From Candidatus Gastranaerophilales bacterium (GTDB taxonomy: Bacteria; Cyanobacteriota; Vampirovibrionia; Gastranaerophilales; Gastranaerophilaceae): a stretch of DNA of 64,000 bases. The notes under the pieces are model-generated. The model did not search any database and was not told the DNA's origin. It was given only the letters and a program-made list of their open reading frames with translations. The stretch is taken from the NCBI GenBank assembly GCA_944324385.1, contig CALUWD010000002.1, forward strand, positions 1 through 64,000, read 5' to 3'. Below are positions 6,928 through 15,669 of the stretch, in pieces; position 1 is the first letter of the stretch; each line of letters begins with the position of its first letter. The position numbers and the translations under genes were made by a program.

Positions 6928-8439
6928 ATGCAGGATACACTAAATCTTAAGGCTTTTGGCAAAAACGACATAAGGGGATTTTTTCCATCAGAAGTAAATT
7001 CACAACTGTTTTTTTATGTAGCAAAAGGCTATGTAAACTGGGTACAAGAACAGTTTAAAAAAAGTAACGGTAGCAGAAAACCTGCTCAGGACTTGCTTTT
7101 TTGCGTTTGTATGGATGCAAGATTACACTCAAAAGAACTAAAAGATGCAATTATACAAGGAGTACTATCACAAGGCGCAAATGTACTGGATTTGGGTCTT
7201 GCCCCCACTCCGCTTGGTTATTTTAGTGAGTTCGCAAAAATTGATAAAGATATAACTGAAGATAAAACAGTAAATGGCGCGCTTATCATAACTGCATCAC
7301 ACAATCCAAGCGAATATAATGGTCTTAAAATGACTTTTAACAAAGCTTCATTAAGCGAAGAACAAATTAAAGAAGTAAAAGAGTACACTCTAAAGGCTTT
7401 TGAAGATGCAAAAGAAGACACATATCGCACTATAGCATGCGGATTCAATAAGCAATACGACATTATTACAAACTATTGCGACAAAATTTCAGACATGTTT
7501 GACAAAATAGGCGAAGGCATTAAAATCGTTGTAGACTCTGCAAACGCTACAGGCGGACTTGTTGCCCCACAGCTCTATCGTGAATTAGGCTGCGAAGTTA
7601 TTGAGCTATTCTCAGAACCTGACGGAAATTTCCCAAACCACCACCCAAATCCATCTGATGAAAAAACGCTTGACGACATTAAAAAAGCGGTTGTTGAGAA
7701 TAAGGCGGATTTTGGCATAGCATTTGATGGCGATTCTGACAGGATTGGAGTTGTAAGCTCCGATGGCAAAACAATTTCAGGCGACAAGTTGCTTTTAATA
7801 TACGCTCTTGATTTAATAAACGAACTAAAATCAAGAGGCGAAAAACCAACCGTAGTAAGCGAAGTCAAATGTTCGCAAGTACTTTACGATACAATAAATG
7901 AAAATGGCGGTATTGCAATAATGCACAAAACCGGCCATGGTTACATAAAATCAAAAATGAAAGAAACTGGCGCGCTTTTAGCAGGCGAGATGAGCGGTCA
8001 TGTTTTCTTTAAAGACAGGTATTTTGGCTATGACGACGCAATTTATGCCGGTTGCAGACTTATTGAAATTGTAGCTAAAAATAAAAAACAAAACCCAAAT
8101 TTTGACCTAAAAGAATTAATCGCTCCATTTGATAAAGTCCATTTATCACAAGAAGCAAGACTGAAATGCCCTAATGAATTCAAAAAAGCGATACTTGAAG
8201 AACTTGAAGGAAAAATATCAGACGAGCTTTTCAATTCAAAAATAAAAGAAATAATCACAATTGACGGTTTGAGAATTATTTTTGAAGACGGTTTTGCGCT
8301 TATTAGACAAAGTAATACCGAGCCTGTTTTTACTTTAAGATTTGAAGCAAAAACAAAAGAACGCTGCGAAAACTACCAAAATACACTATGTAACTTAACA
8401 AACGAGCTTGTCGAAAAACATGCTAAGACAAAAGTCTAA
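6928..8439 (+). CDS. Phosphoglucomutase/phosphomannomutase (alpha-D-phosphohexomutase)
   Basis: 503 aa from ATG 6928, which has AGGAG 9 nt upstream. An ATG at 6865 is in frame but overlaps the -35 box. The enzyme interconverts hexose 1-phosphate and 6-phosphate. All four family motifs are present: catalytic TASHNPSEYNG (phosphoserine near residue 125), Mg2+-binding DGDSDRIG near 267, sugar-binding GEMSGHVFF, and the phosphate-binding RQSNTEPVFTLRFEA near the C-terminus. The GEMSGH form is common in bacterial PMM/PGM enzymes, so the preferred sugar cannot be told from sequence alone. It could supply glucose 1-phosphate to the nucleotidyltransferase-like and GH13 proteins elsewhere in the window, but it is not linked to them. 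Confidence 0.92.
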   Translation: MQDTLNLKAFGKNDIRGFFPSEVNSQLFFYVAKGYVNWVQEQFKKSNGSRKPAQDLLFCVCMDARLHSKELKDAIIQGVLSQGANVLDLGLAPTPLGYFSEFAKIDKDITEDKTVNGALIITASHNPSEYNGLKMTFNKASLSEEQIKEVKEYTLKAFEDAKEDTYRTIACGFNKQYDIITNYCDKISDMFDKIGEGIKIVVDSANATGGLVAPQLYRELGCEVIELFSEPDGNFPNHHPNPSDEKTLDDIKKAVVENKADFGIAFDGDSDRIGVVSSDGKTISGDKLLLIYALDLINELKSRGEKPTVVSEVKCSQVLYDTINENGGIAIMHKTGHGYIKSKMKETGALLAGEMSGHVFFKDRYFGYDDAIYAGCRLIEIVAKNKKQNPNFDLKELIAPFDKVHLSQEARLKCPNEFKKAILEELEGKISDELFNSKIKEIITIDGLRIIFEDGFALIRQSNTEPVFTLRFEAKTKERCENYQNTLCNLTNELVEKHAKTKV

Positions 8440-8504
8440 CTCTATTAGACCTTGAGGCAATTTATTTTTTAGTCATAAACGACTATAAAATTTTAAATTA
8501 AGGT

Positions 8505-8513
8505 TGATATAAT
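8505..8513 (+). promoter_or_regulatory. Extended -10 promoter of the repeat-protein gene (leaderless type)
   Basis: TGATATAAT is a TGn-extended -10 element, ending 7 nt before the ATG at 8521. No clear -35 and no Shine-Dalgarno. Confidence 0.55.
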
Positions 8514-8520
8514 TATAAAT

Positions 8521-9390
8521 ATGAAAAAAATACTTACTAATTTTTTAATAACGGCTTTAATATTTACGCTTTGCGGCTTTAGCGCGCAGGTAATGTCAGC
8601 TCCTGCCCTGCCTCTTGCAAGTCACCTTTCAAAAATTGAAAATGACCTGTGGGGTTTTGAATATTCAAATGACACAGAAAGCGACAGGATAAGCAGAATA
8701 GAAAAAAATGTTTTCGGGCAAGTAAATACGAGTGATACTATAGAAAAAAGAATAGAAAAAATAAATAATGCGCTGGGTATCGAATCGCAAAAAGAAGCTC
8801 AAAGCAGCGCGGGCGAGCTAATGCAAGAGGAAGTTGACGGTGTAAGTTACCCTCAAGTTGACCAACTGGAGCTAAAATTATTTTCAAAAGTTTATGACAA
8901 AGAAAATATATATAAACGCCTTGAAAGGCTAGAAAAAAAGATATTTGGCTCTCCTCAAGAAGGTGATCTTGCCTCAAGAACGGACAAATTAAAGGGTTAT
9001 TTAAATATAGATACTACCCCAAAAACTGTTTATTCAAGAGAAGACACAATGCAAAGCTATCAAAACCCCTCAAGGGCATATGATGGCTATAGTGAATACG
9101 ACTCGTATAATTCTGATATGGGTATACAAATTTCAGGTCTTGAAAACTCGCTTTTTGGCAAAACATTTTCTCAAGACCCAATTGGTTTAAGGCTAAACAG
9201 ACTTGAGAGAAAAATTTTCCAAAGAGATTTTTCAACTGATGATGATTTGTTGCGTATGCAAAGATTGCAAGCTGCAGCAAGCGCAAAAAGAACTGCAAAA
9301 TATTACGATATGAACAAGGCGCAAAAATTCACATCAACAGGCTTGCAAATAGGTACATTAATTCTTATGATACTTGCGATGATATTATAA
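8521..9390 (+). CDS. Exported repeat protein with RLxRLExxxFG repeats and a C-terminal membrane segment
   Basis: 289 aa. An N-terminal signal peptide (ILTNFLITALIFTLCGFSA) is followed by at least three copies of a roughly 45-residue repeat with the core L-E-x-x-(L/V)-F-G ... R-(L/I)-x-R-(L/I)-E-K-x-(I/V)-F-G: residues about 35-85 (DRISRIEKNVFG), 115-160 (KRLERLEKKIFG) and 210-250 (LRLNRLERKIFQ). A Tyr/Ser-rich spacer separates repeats 2 and 3. The C-terminus is a single hydrophobic helix (GTLILMILAMIL). I do not know the function; the repeats look like short paired helices for protein contact in the periplasm. The gene lies just upstream of a secreted TPR protein on the same strand. Confidence 0.65.
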   Translation: MKKILTNFLITALIFTLCGFSAQVMSAPALPLASHLSKIENDLWGFEYSNDTESDRISRIEKNVFGQVNTSDTIEKRIEKINNALGIESQKEAQSSAGELMQEEVDGVSYPQVDQLELKLFSKVYDKENIYKRLERLEKKIFGSPQEGDLASRTDKLKGYLNIDTTPKTVYSREDTMQSYQNPSRAYDGYSEYDSYNSDMGIQISGLENSLFGKTFSQDPIGLRLNRLERKIFQRDFSTDDDLLRMQRLQAAASAKRTAKYYDMNKAQKFTSTGLQIGTLILMILAMIL

Positions 9391-9397
9391 TCGGCAG

Positions 9398-9426
9398 TTG
9401 ATTTTTACTTAAAATCATAAGATAAT
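9398..9426 (+). promoter_or_regulatory. Promoter of the TPR-protein gene (leaderless type)
   Basis: TTGATT (9398-9403), a 17-nt spacer and GATAAT (9421-9426), then 6 nt to the ATG at 9433. No Shine-Dalgarno. Confidence 0.65.
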
Positions 9427-9432
9427 AATCCT

Positions 9433-11466
9433 ATGGATAAGAAATTAACAAAAACTACGGCAATATCGCTTATTTTAGCTCTTACGCTAAGCAGCAATTT
9501 ATGTTTCGGCGCAATGACCAAAGAGTCAATGAAACTATACAAAAGCGCACAAAAGTTTGAATCGCAAAACAGATTAAAAGACGCGATTGACCTTATGGAA
9601 AAGGCTCTTGCAACATCACCTGATGACATAACACTTAATACAAAACTTGCGGGGCTATACTCCCAAACAGGTGACTACGACAAAGCACTTAGCGTTTACC
9701 AAAAAACACTAAGGTTAAAACCTGATGATGGTTTTTTATATATTAGTATAGGCAATTTGCTTGAGCAAAAAAATGACTACGAAAATGCTCTTTATTCTTA
9801 CAAAGAGGCGCTTTCGCTTATGCCTGATTACAAATATAATTATTTAAACATTGCAAACGTTGAATATATTTTAAAAGATTATCCAAACGCAATAAAAGAC
9901 TATAAAATATTTTTATCCCAATACCCTGACAACTCGCAAGCTGCAACAAACTTGGCAACTTGCTATTTAGACAGCAAAGATTATAAAAGCTCCATTGAAT
10001 CTTTTGAAAGCGTAATAAAAGAAAATCCATCAGACTTTAAAGAATGGGGCAGCTATGGACTTGCACTTTTAAGGGACAAAAAATATAGCGAAGCAAAAGA
10101 TGCCTTTGAAAAAGCTGTTAAAATAAACTCAACAGACTACACATCCTACGGTAACCTTGCAGTGGTGCAGTCTTACTTGAATGAAAACGAAAACGCTTAT
10201 GCTAATTTTAATAAAGCATTTGAACTTGAGCCCAACCTTACTGTCCTAAAATTTGACTATGCAGCACTTTTAACAAGAATGGGCAAATACGACGAGGCAA
10301 TTGCCGCATACAATGACTACCTTAAAAAATACCCGAAAGATACAAATGCTTACTTGAACCTTGGTATTTTATACAAAGGAACTCAAAAACCAAAAGAGGC
10401 AATTGCAGTATTACAAAAGGGTGTAAAGCTTGATGTAACAAATACTGATATGAAAAACGAGCTTGGCAAAAGCTATTTTGAAAACAAAGAGTACGAAAAG
10501 GCAATAGTTGTATACAATCAAATACTTGCACAAAATAAAGGCAACTTACAAGCCCTATTCAACAAGGCTCTTGCCCTGCAAGGCGCAAAAGAATTTAAAA
10601 GAGCTGAAACAATATATTTAGCACTATCAAAAGAACCTGTCGAAAACCTTTCAAAATACAAGCTTGAATATCCAAACATACAAAAGGCACTTGCATCAAA
10701 TTATATAGCTTGGGCAAATTACTATAACACTAAAAAAGACTATAAAAATGCAAAAGAAACGTATGCTAAAGCCCTTGCAATCAACCCTGATAATACTAAT
10801 GCCTATAAGGGTCTTGCAAAAACGTATGAAGATATGGGTATAAAAGACCTTGCTGTAGAAAATTACGAAAAAGCAATTCAAATTGAACCTGAAAACGCTG
10901 AGTTGTTTATGAGCTATGGCGAAACACTTGAGCATTTAAATGATTTAGAACAAGCTCAGGGCGCATTTTCAAAAGCTATTGAACTTGATGATAAATCAAG
11001 CGAGGCTTATGTTTTATCAGGCGATAATTATTTAAAACAAAAGAATTTTGATAAAGCAATAGAACAATACAAAAAAGCACTTGAGCTAGATAGCGAAGAT
11101 GACTCAATTGCAATAAAAATAGGTAATTGCTATAAGTATTCCAATGAAAATACAAAAGCAATGGAGTATTACACAAAGACTCTGGATATTAACCCTGTAA
11201 ACGAAAATGCTTACTTTAACATTGGATTAATTAATTACGAAAACGAAGACTACAGTGAAGCAATTGCAAACTTTTCAAAAGCAATAGAGTTAAAAGCTGA
11301 TTTTGCTTATGCTTATTGGGGTTTGGGCTCATGTTATGAAATAATGCACCAACCAAAAGATGCTATTTATAACTACGAAAAATATACAGAATACGCACCT
11401 GATGAGGATTCCAAAGCCAAAGCTCAGGAGAAAGTAGACGCACTGTACAAAGAACTTGTTAAATGA
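9433..11466 (+). CDS. Exported tetratricopeptide-repeat protein
   Basis: 677 aa. A signal peptide (AISLILALTLSSNLCFGA) is followed by continuous 34-residue TPRs to the C-terminus, about 17-18 in all. Typical units are YDKALSVYQKTLRLKPDD, FDKAIEQYKKALELDSED and YSEAIANFSKAIELKADF. TPR solenoids hold protein complexes together; in the periplasm they often serve envelope assembly or secretion. No catalytic domain is present. The stop codon overlaps the start of the next gene (ATGA), so the lipoprotein and probably the YkgJ-type gene are co-transcribed with it. Confidence 0.9.
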   Translation: MDKKLTKTTAISLILALTLSSNLCFGAMTKESMKLYKSAQKFESQNRLKDAIDLMEKALATSPDDITLNTKLAGLYSQTGDYDKALSVYQKTLRLKPDDGFLYISIGNLLEQKNDYENALYSYKEALSLMPDYKYNYLNIANVEYILKDYPNAIKDYKIFLSQYPDNSQAATNLATCYLDSKDYKSSIESFESVIKENPSDFKEWGSYGLALLRDKKYSEAKDAFEKAVKINSTDYTSYGNLAVVQSYLNENENAYANFNKAFELEPNLTVLKFDYAALLTRMGKYDEAIAAYNDYLKKYPKDTNAYLNLGILYKGTQKPKEAIAVLQKGVKLDVTNTDMKNELGKSYFENKEYEKAIVVYNQILAQNKGNLQALFNKALALQGAKEFKRAETIYLALSKEPVENLSKYKLEYPNIQKALASNYIAWANYYNTKKDYKNAKETYAKALAINPDNTNAYKGLAKTYEDMGIKDLAVENYEKAIQIEPENAELFMSYGETLEHLNDLEQAQGAFSKAIELDDKSSEAYVLSGDNYLKQKNFDKAIEQYKKALELDSEDDSIAIKIGNCYKYSNENTKAMEYYTKTLDINPVNENAYFNIGLINYENEDYSEAIANFSKAIELKADFAYAYWGLGSCYEIMHQPKDAIYNYEKYTEYAPDEDSKAKAQEKVDALYKELVK

Positions 11467-11870
11467 AAAAAGTAATTGTAATTTTAGTTGCAATCTTGCA
11501 GATTTTTCTGCTTAGTGGCTGCTCAAGCGACCCTTTTATAGTTTTTAGCGCACAAAATCCTAAAAGCGGGCTTAATAAAAATCAAATAGAATATAATTTT
11601 AAAATTGAACAACCGATTTATTTTGCCTTTATTGCTCCAAAGGGCGTTGAAGATGATATGGTAAGAATTTCACTAACTAAAAAAGATACAAAAAGCGAGT
11701 TTTGGGGATACACAAACTACAGAAACAAAACAGTTAAATTAAATGGGGAAAATTATTACAGCGATTACTTTATAATAAGAGAAGAAGGCATTTTTGTACT
11801 GCAAGCATTTAATTTAAAGAATTTAAGCAAACCCATTGCAACAGGGATTTTTAGAGTCTATGCCAATTAA
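11463..11870 (+). CDS. Small putative lipoprotein
   Basis: 135 aa. It has a classic lipoprotein signal: a basic start, a hydrophobic run and the lipobox LLSGC, with lipidation expected at Cys-20. The mature part is about 115 residues of mixed beta pattern (FKIEQPIYFAFIAPKG ... YSDYFIIREEGIFVLQAF), with no domain I recognise. It overlaps the TPR gene by 4 nt (ATGA), so translation is probably coupled and the two proteins may work together in the envelope. Confidence 0.8.
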   Translation: MKKVIVILVAILQIFLLSGCSSDPFIVFSAQNPKSGLNKNQIEYNFKIEQPIYFAFIAPKGVEDDMVRISLTKKDTKSEFWGYTNYRNKTVKLNGENYYSDYFIIREEGIFVLQAFNLKNLSKPIATGIFRVYAN

Positions 11871-12300
11871 AAATTTTATAGAAGATTTAATTCAACATAT
11901 TAAAAATAAAATATTCTCATCAAAATATGTGGTTAAGGGAAAATGTAAAAAATGCGGACAGTGCTGCTCAACCATTTTATTTTCAGATGAAAACGGCTAT
12001 ATAAAAACACCTGAGGACTTTTTAAAACTTTGTAAAAAAAATAAAAAACTAAACAACTTTGTCATAAACGGAAAAATAACTGATGTTGATGAAAACAACT
12101 TGCAATATGGTGCACTGCTTTTTAAATGCAAGGCGCTAAGGGAAGATGGAAAATGCGGAAAGTATTTCTTTCGCTCACTTTATTGCAGAGATTACCCCTC
12201 AGTAAACCCCTCTTTTATACAAATGGGCGGCACGACACTTGATAATTGCGGTTATTATTTTGACGTAGATAAAAAATTCAGCGAATATTTAAAAGACTAA
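11860..12300 (+). CDS. YkgJ-family cysteine-cluster protein
   Basis: 146 aa from ATG 11860, which overlaps the end of the lipoprotein gene by 11 nt; an in-frame start at 11836 is less likely because it lies deeper in that gene. The YkgJ/UPF0153 pattern is clear: CKKCGQCC near residue 28, then C-K-A-L-R-E-D-G-K-C-G-K-Y and CRDYPSVNPSF near 115, and a final Cys. These cysteines are thought to bind zinc or an iron-sulfur centre; the family's role is not established. It converges with the LptD-like gene, and the two stop codons overlap. Confidence 0.85.
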   Translation: MPIKNFIEDLIQHIKNKIFSSKYVVKGKCKKCGQCCSTILFSDENGYIKTPEDFLKLCKKNKKLNNFVINGKITDVDENNLQYGALLFKCKALREDGKCGKYFFRSLYCRDYPSVNPSFIQMGGTTLDNCGYYFDVDKKFSEYLKD

Positions 12301-14273
12301 ATATTTTCAGGTACTTTTACCCTGTAATATTTAAGATTTTCAAATGGACTTGTTTCTTTGCCAACTTTATCAGGGTTTTTAATAGTCAACTTATCATATT
12401 CAATTTTTGAGTTGTCTTTTCCAACGTAAAAAAGCACATCAAACAAGGCTCTTTCTCGATAAGTATCATAAGAAAAAGCCACTTTTACATCTTCAGGCCC
12501 TGCTACAACATAAAATTTATTTTCAGTCAACAAATCTTTATTTGGGTTATCTCTTAAAAGCGAGATAGTTCCTTGATAGCCAAGTGCCAAGTATTTACCC
12601 AACCTTATATTTTCATCTATTGTAAGGAATTGTTTACCGTAAATATATGTATCAAACATTAAAGGGCTTCGACCATGGACTCCTGCCATACCATAAGTTA
12701 TACGAGAACCCCAGTTCTTAACACGTGAATGCAAAGAAGGGCCAAACCTTACAATACCTGTAACATCACCTGTACCATATAAAGTTGCACCACCTTGAGC
12801 ATATACATGTCCTCTTATGTACATATCCTGCTCATCATTTTTCTTTTCAAAAATCATTTTAGATAACTCCGCCTGATATCTAAAACGACCTGTACCAAAT
12901 CTGCTATCGCTTTCTTTTATACCATAATCTGTAACATAACCTGCTGAAAATCTATGTTTAAAAGTAGCATCTAAATCTTTCACGCGATAGTTTCTATCAT
13001 AAACCAATTGGGCTATGTAACCAGGTTGTCTTCTACCATAAAACCATTCGTCAAAATAAGCATGACGACCATAGTCCAAGTAAAGATTTTTGTTAAATTC
13101 GTATTTACCGCGAACTATAAAGTTTTCACTTGCAGTAGCATATGCTGCCTCTAAAAAATTTCTTTTTGAACGATACCTTGCAATACCACCAATTCCAAGA
13201 CCTGAATCATAAACAATAGCCGGCATTACCTTTAATGTACCGCCAAAAGGTACTTCTGTTGCATAACCCCAGCCAAAGTATGTACCAAAATCCCTTATCA
13301 TACCAACTTCAGGCAAATTTGTTTCAACATAACCTTGGCTTTTATCTGTTAAAATTTCTGCACTCTCTGCAGTTGCGATTTTAAACTTCTTATAATAAAT
13401 ATCGGCATGCTTAAAAGTTATTGTATCGTGATCTCTTTTGCTTTCGATAATAATTTCTTTTGTTTTTATTTTAAGCGGCTCACTTCTTTTTTTTCTTAAC
13501 TCAGGAGTTGCAAATTCTTCTTGAACAATAGTCTGGTCTAAATAACCGAACCCTTTTGACTGTAGCGTCAAATCAACTTCCTTTGCAAGCTTAGCATCTC
13601 CGTTAAGCATTTGTATTTCATTAGCGTAAGCATATCCTTCTTGCGCCCTTATTGTCATCATGCCCATATTTCCCGTAGGTTGATTCATAAGCACATTTTC
13701 TTCATTCAGATTTATACTCATAAAATCACCCTTTAGGGTTGAGTTATCTTTGTTTAAAACCACATTATCAAATAATCTTATAATATTTGTATCACGGTTA
13801 AAAATTGCCTTATCAGCATTTAGGGTAGTGCCATCAGGATAAGTTTTTATAAAAACATTGCCCCTGGCTTCAATTTCGTTTCTATCCTCAAAATACTCCA
13901 TTTCATCAGCATCTAATGTTAAACTTTGTTTTTGTGCAGCAACGGCATTACTTTGCTTAGCGGCTTCCTCTGGCGTTATGGCCTTTTGAGTGCCAATATT
14001 CGTTTTTTCCTTTATGACATCAATTAAATTCGGAATTTCAACCCCAGGGCCTTCGTAAATATCATCAGCCTTAACTGTACCGAAACTTGTTTCGTAATTT
14101 TGTTCATCTGTTTGTACTTCAGATTTACTAGGGTCAATTGTAGGCGCATTTATAACTTCAAGGGCATGCCCTGCATTAAAACTAAAATTAAATGCAACCA
14201 GTGAAAAAACAGATATTAAGAGTCTTTTAGCCTTTCTCACGTTTTTGTACGTTTCCTCTATAAGACTGACCAC
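12297..14273 (-). CDS. lptD: OstA/LptD-like outer-membrane LPS-assembly protein
   Basis: 658 aa. A hydrophobic N-terminal segment (LLISVFSLVAFNFSF, about 18-32) probably exports it. Residues about 115-290 form an OstA/LptA-type beta-jellyroll, with the diagnostic LTLDADEMEYFEDRNEIEARGN and TTLNADKAIF. The rest is an outer-membrane beta-barrel pattern of alternating hydrophobic and aromatic strands (RYRSKRNFLEAAYATASENF, FYGRRQPGYIAQLVYDRNYR). I see no cysteine, so the disulfides of proteobacterial LptD are absent. LptD puts lipopolysaccharide into the outer leaflet, which indicates a double membrane. The start is GTG; GATAAA lies 6 nt upstream with no Shine-Dalgarno, so this may be another leaderless gene. 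Confidence 0.75.
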   Translation of the reverse strand: MVSLIEETYKNVRKAKRLLISVFSLVAFNFSFNAGHALEVINAPTIDPSKSEVQTDEQNYETSFGTVKADDIYEGPGVEIPNLIDVIKEKTNIGTQKAITPEEAAKQSNAVAAQKQSLTLDADEMEYFEDRNEIEARGNVFIKTYPDGTTLNADKAIFNRDTNIIRLFDNVVLNKDNSTLKGDFMSINLNEENVLMNQPTGNMGMMTIRAQEGYAYANEIQMLNGDAKLAKEVDLTLQSKGFGYLDQTIVQEEFATPELRKKRSEPLKIKTKEIIIESKRDHDTITFKHADIYYKKFKIATAESAEILTDKSQGYVETNLPEVGMIRDFGTYFGWGYATEVPFGGTLKVMPAIVYDSGLGIGGIARYRSKRNFLEAAYATASENFIVRGKYEFNKNLYLDYGRHAYFDEWFYGRRQPGYIAQLVYDRNYRVKDLDATFKHRFSAGYVTDYGIKESDSRFGTGRFRYQAELSKMIFEKKNDEQDMYIRGHVYAQGGATLYGTGDVTGIVRFGPSLHSRVKNWGSRITYGMAGVHGRSPLMFDTYIYGKQFLTIDENIRLGKYLALGYQGTISLLRDNPNKDLLTENKFYVVAGPEDVKVAFSYDTYRERALFDVLFYVGKDNSKIEYDKLTIKNPDKVGKETSPFENLKYYRVKVPENI

Positions 14274-14321
14274 AAGTATTTTATCGCAAAAATATTTTTT
14301 TTACACCATGCAAAATACCTA

Positions 14322-15476
14322 TTATCTTGGTACAAAATTAAAAGGATTTGTTGGATTACCATTTTGACGAACTTCAAAATGCAAGTGCGGGCCTGTGGAA
14401 TATCCTGTTGTACCAACGTTGGCTATAACCTGACCTCTTACAACCGTTGAACCAACAGAAACCCTATAACTGTTTAAGTGGGCATATAGTGTAGTTGTAG
14501 GCACGCCATTTATTCTGCCATGGTCAATAATTACAACCTTGCCATATCCGCCATACCAACCAACAAAAATTACTTTACCAGAGTTTGCCGCCTTGACAGA
14601 TGCATTCATAGGCATACCAAGATCCACACCAGAGTGAAAAATTTTTCTTTTAAATATTGGGTGAACCCTCCAACCAAAAGGAGAGGTAACAGGGCCACCA
14701 ACAGGTCTTATAAAACCACCTGAAACACTGATTTTTTGCTGATTTTTTTCCGCTTTAACAGTTTGCTTATTAATCATATCAGCAATTTCTCTACTTTGAC
14801 GAGCCAAATCTCTTTCTGCCTTTTCCCAAGTAGCTCTGTCTGTTTTAAGCTTATAAATCATTTTTTCATTTTGACTTATAGCATCTTGAATATTTTTTTG
14901 TTCTCTGTCTATTGATTTTATTGAACTTGCAAGATATCTTTTTTGCATTTCAATCTGGCGTTTAACTTCAATTATTTTTCTTGTTTGACGCTGCATTTTC
15001 CTAATATTATCCCTATCCTGCTTCATGACAATATTTTCAAAATAGAGCCTATCAAGGAAATTGTTTACGTTTTTTGAAGACAGCAAAAACTCTACATAAC
15101 TTTTTCTTTTTGTTTTAAAAATCTGCACAATTCTTTTATTTGTAGCATTTTGCAGAGCTTTATAGTCGCTTGTAAGTTTTTGTAATTTACTCTCAAGGCT
15201 TACAAGCTCCTCTTGAGCACTTTGATACTGTGCTTTATTCTCATTTAAAGTTTGCTCTGTTCTCTCAAGATTTCTTTGGTTCTTGTAAAGTTTATTTGTT
15301 TCAATTTTTTCCAAAAGTTTTAATTTGTGAATTTGCTGTTTTGCAACTGCACGTTTTTGTTCAACTTGTTTTGCAGTATTAGCATTTGCAGGTTGTGAAT
15401 AAGCAAGTGGCATTGCCCCAATCAACAATGCAAATAAGCAAACCAATGATAAAACTTTTTTGTAAAAATAATGCAT
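14322..15476 (-). CDS. Coiled-coil M23 metallopeptidase, EnvC/NlpD-like
   Basis: 384 aa from ATG 15476. A longer frame opens at 15518 but would overlap a small gene. A signal peptide (LSLVCLFALLIGAMPLAYS) is followed by about 210 residues of coiled coil rich in K, Q, R and E, then an M23 (LytM) domain near residues 265-384. The zinc ligands are present: H and D of FHSGVDLGMP, and HLHFEVRQ with the preceding YAHLNSY. It is therefore likely an active peptidoglycan endopeptidase rather than a degenerate EnvC activator. Proteins of this shape act at cell division with FtsEX. The start codon lies 4 nt after the stop of a 35-aa membrane peptide, which suggests coupled translation. Confidence 0.88.
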   Translation of the reverse strand: MHYFYKKVLSLVCLFALLIGAMPLAYSQPANANTAKQVEQKRAVAKQQIHKLKLLEKIETNKLYKNQRNLERTEQTLNENKAQYQSAQEELVSLESKLQKLTSDYKALQNATNKRIVQIFKTKRKSYVEFLLSSKNVNNFLDRLYFENIVMKQDRDNIRKMQRQTRKIIEVKRQIEMQKRYLASSIKSIDREQKNIQDAISQNEKMIYKLKTDRATWEKAERDLARQSREIADMINKQTVKAEKNQQKISVSGGFIRPVGGPVTSPFGWRVHPIFKRKIFHSGVDLGMPMNASVKAANSGKVIFVGWYGGYGKVVIIDHGRINGVPTTTLYAHLNSYRVSVGSTVVRGQVIANVGTTGYSTGPHLHFEVRQNGNPTNPFNFVPR

Positions 15477-15480
15477 AATT

Positions 15481-15588
15481 TTAGTTAAACAAAATTGGCA
15501 ACAGTACAGTTGCACCAATCATCCAAGTGGCAAACATAATGGTTAGTATTAAAATTATAATTTTTCTGTGTCTTCTAAAAAATTCCAT
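15481..15588 (-). CDS. 35-aa single-span membrane peptide upstream of the M23 peptidase
   Basis: ATG 15588 to TAA 15481 encodes a peptide beginning MEFFRRHRKIIILILTIMFA and ending in TWMIGATVLLPILFN. It has a basic N-terminus and one or two hydrophobic segments, so it should sit in the inner membrane with the N-terminus inside. A good promoter (15623-15651) lies upstream and the gene ends 4 nt before the peptidase start, which fits a two-gene unit. I do not recognise a family. Its place beside an EnvC-like peptidase makes a role in anchoring or regulating it possible, but that is inference. Confidence 0.55.
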   Translation of the reverse strand: MEFFRRHRKIIILILTIMFATWMIGATVLLPILFN

Positions 15589-15622
15589 AACCTTTAACTC
15601 TCACCAATTCTGTATTGATAAT

Positions 15623-15651
15623 ATTTTAACCAAAAATGGCGCTTAGTGCAA
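15623..15651 (-). promoter_or_regulatory. Promoter of the small peptide-M23 peptidase unit
   Basis: On the minus strand TTGCAC (15651-15646), a 17-nt spacer and TAAAAT (15628-15623). The leader to the ATG at 15588 is about 28 nt. Confidence 0.65.
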
Positions 15652-15669
15652 ATTATAAAGAAAATTGTA

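Noticed and set aside
8434-8450. GTCTAA/TTAGAC hairpin after the phosphohexomutase gene as a terminator
   Set aside because: Only six AT-rich base pairs and no immediate T-run; too weak to call.
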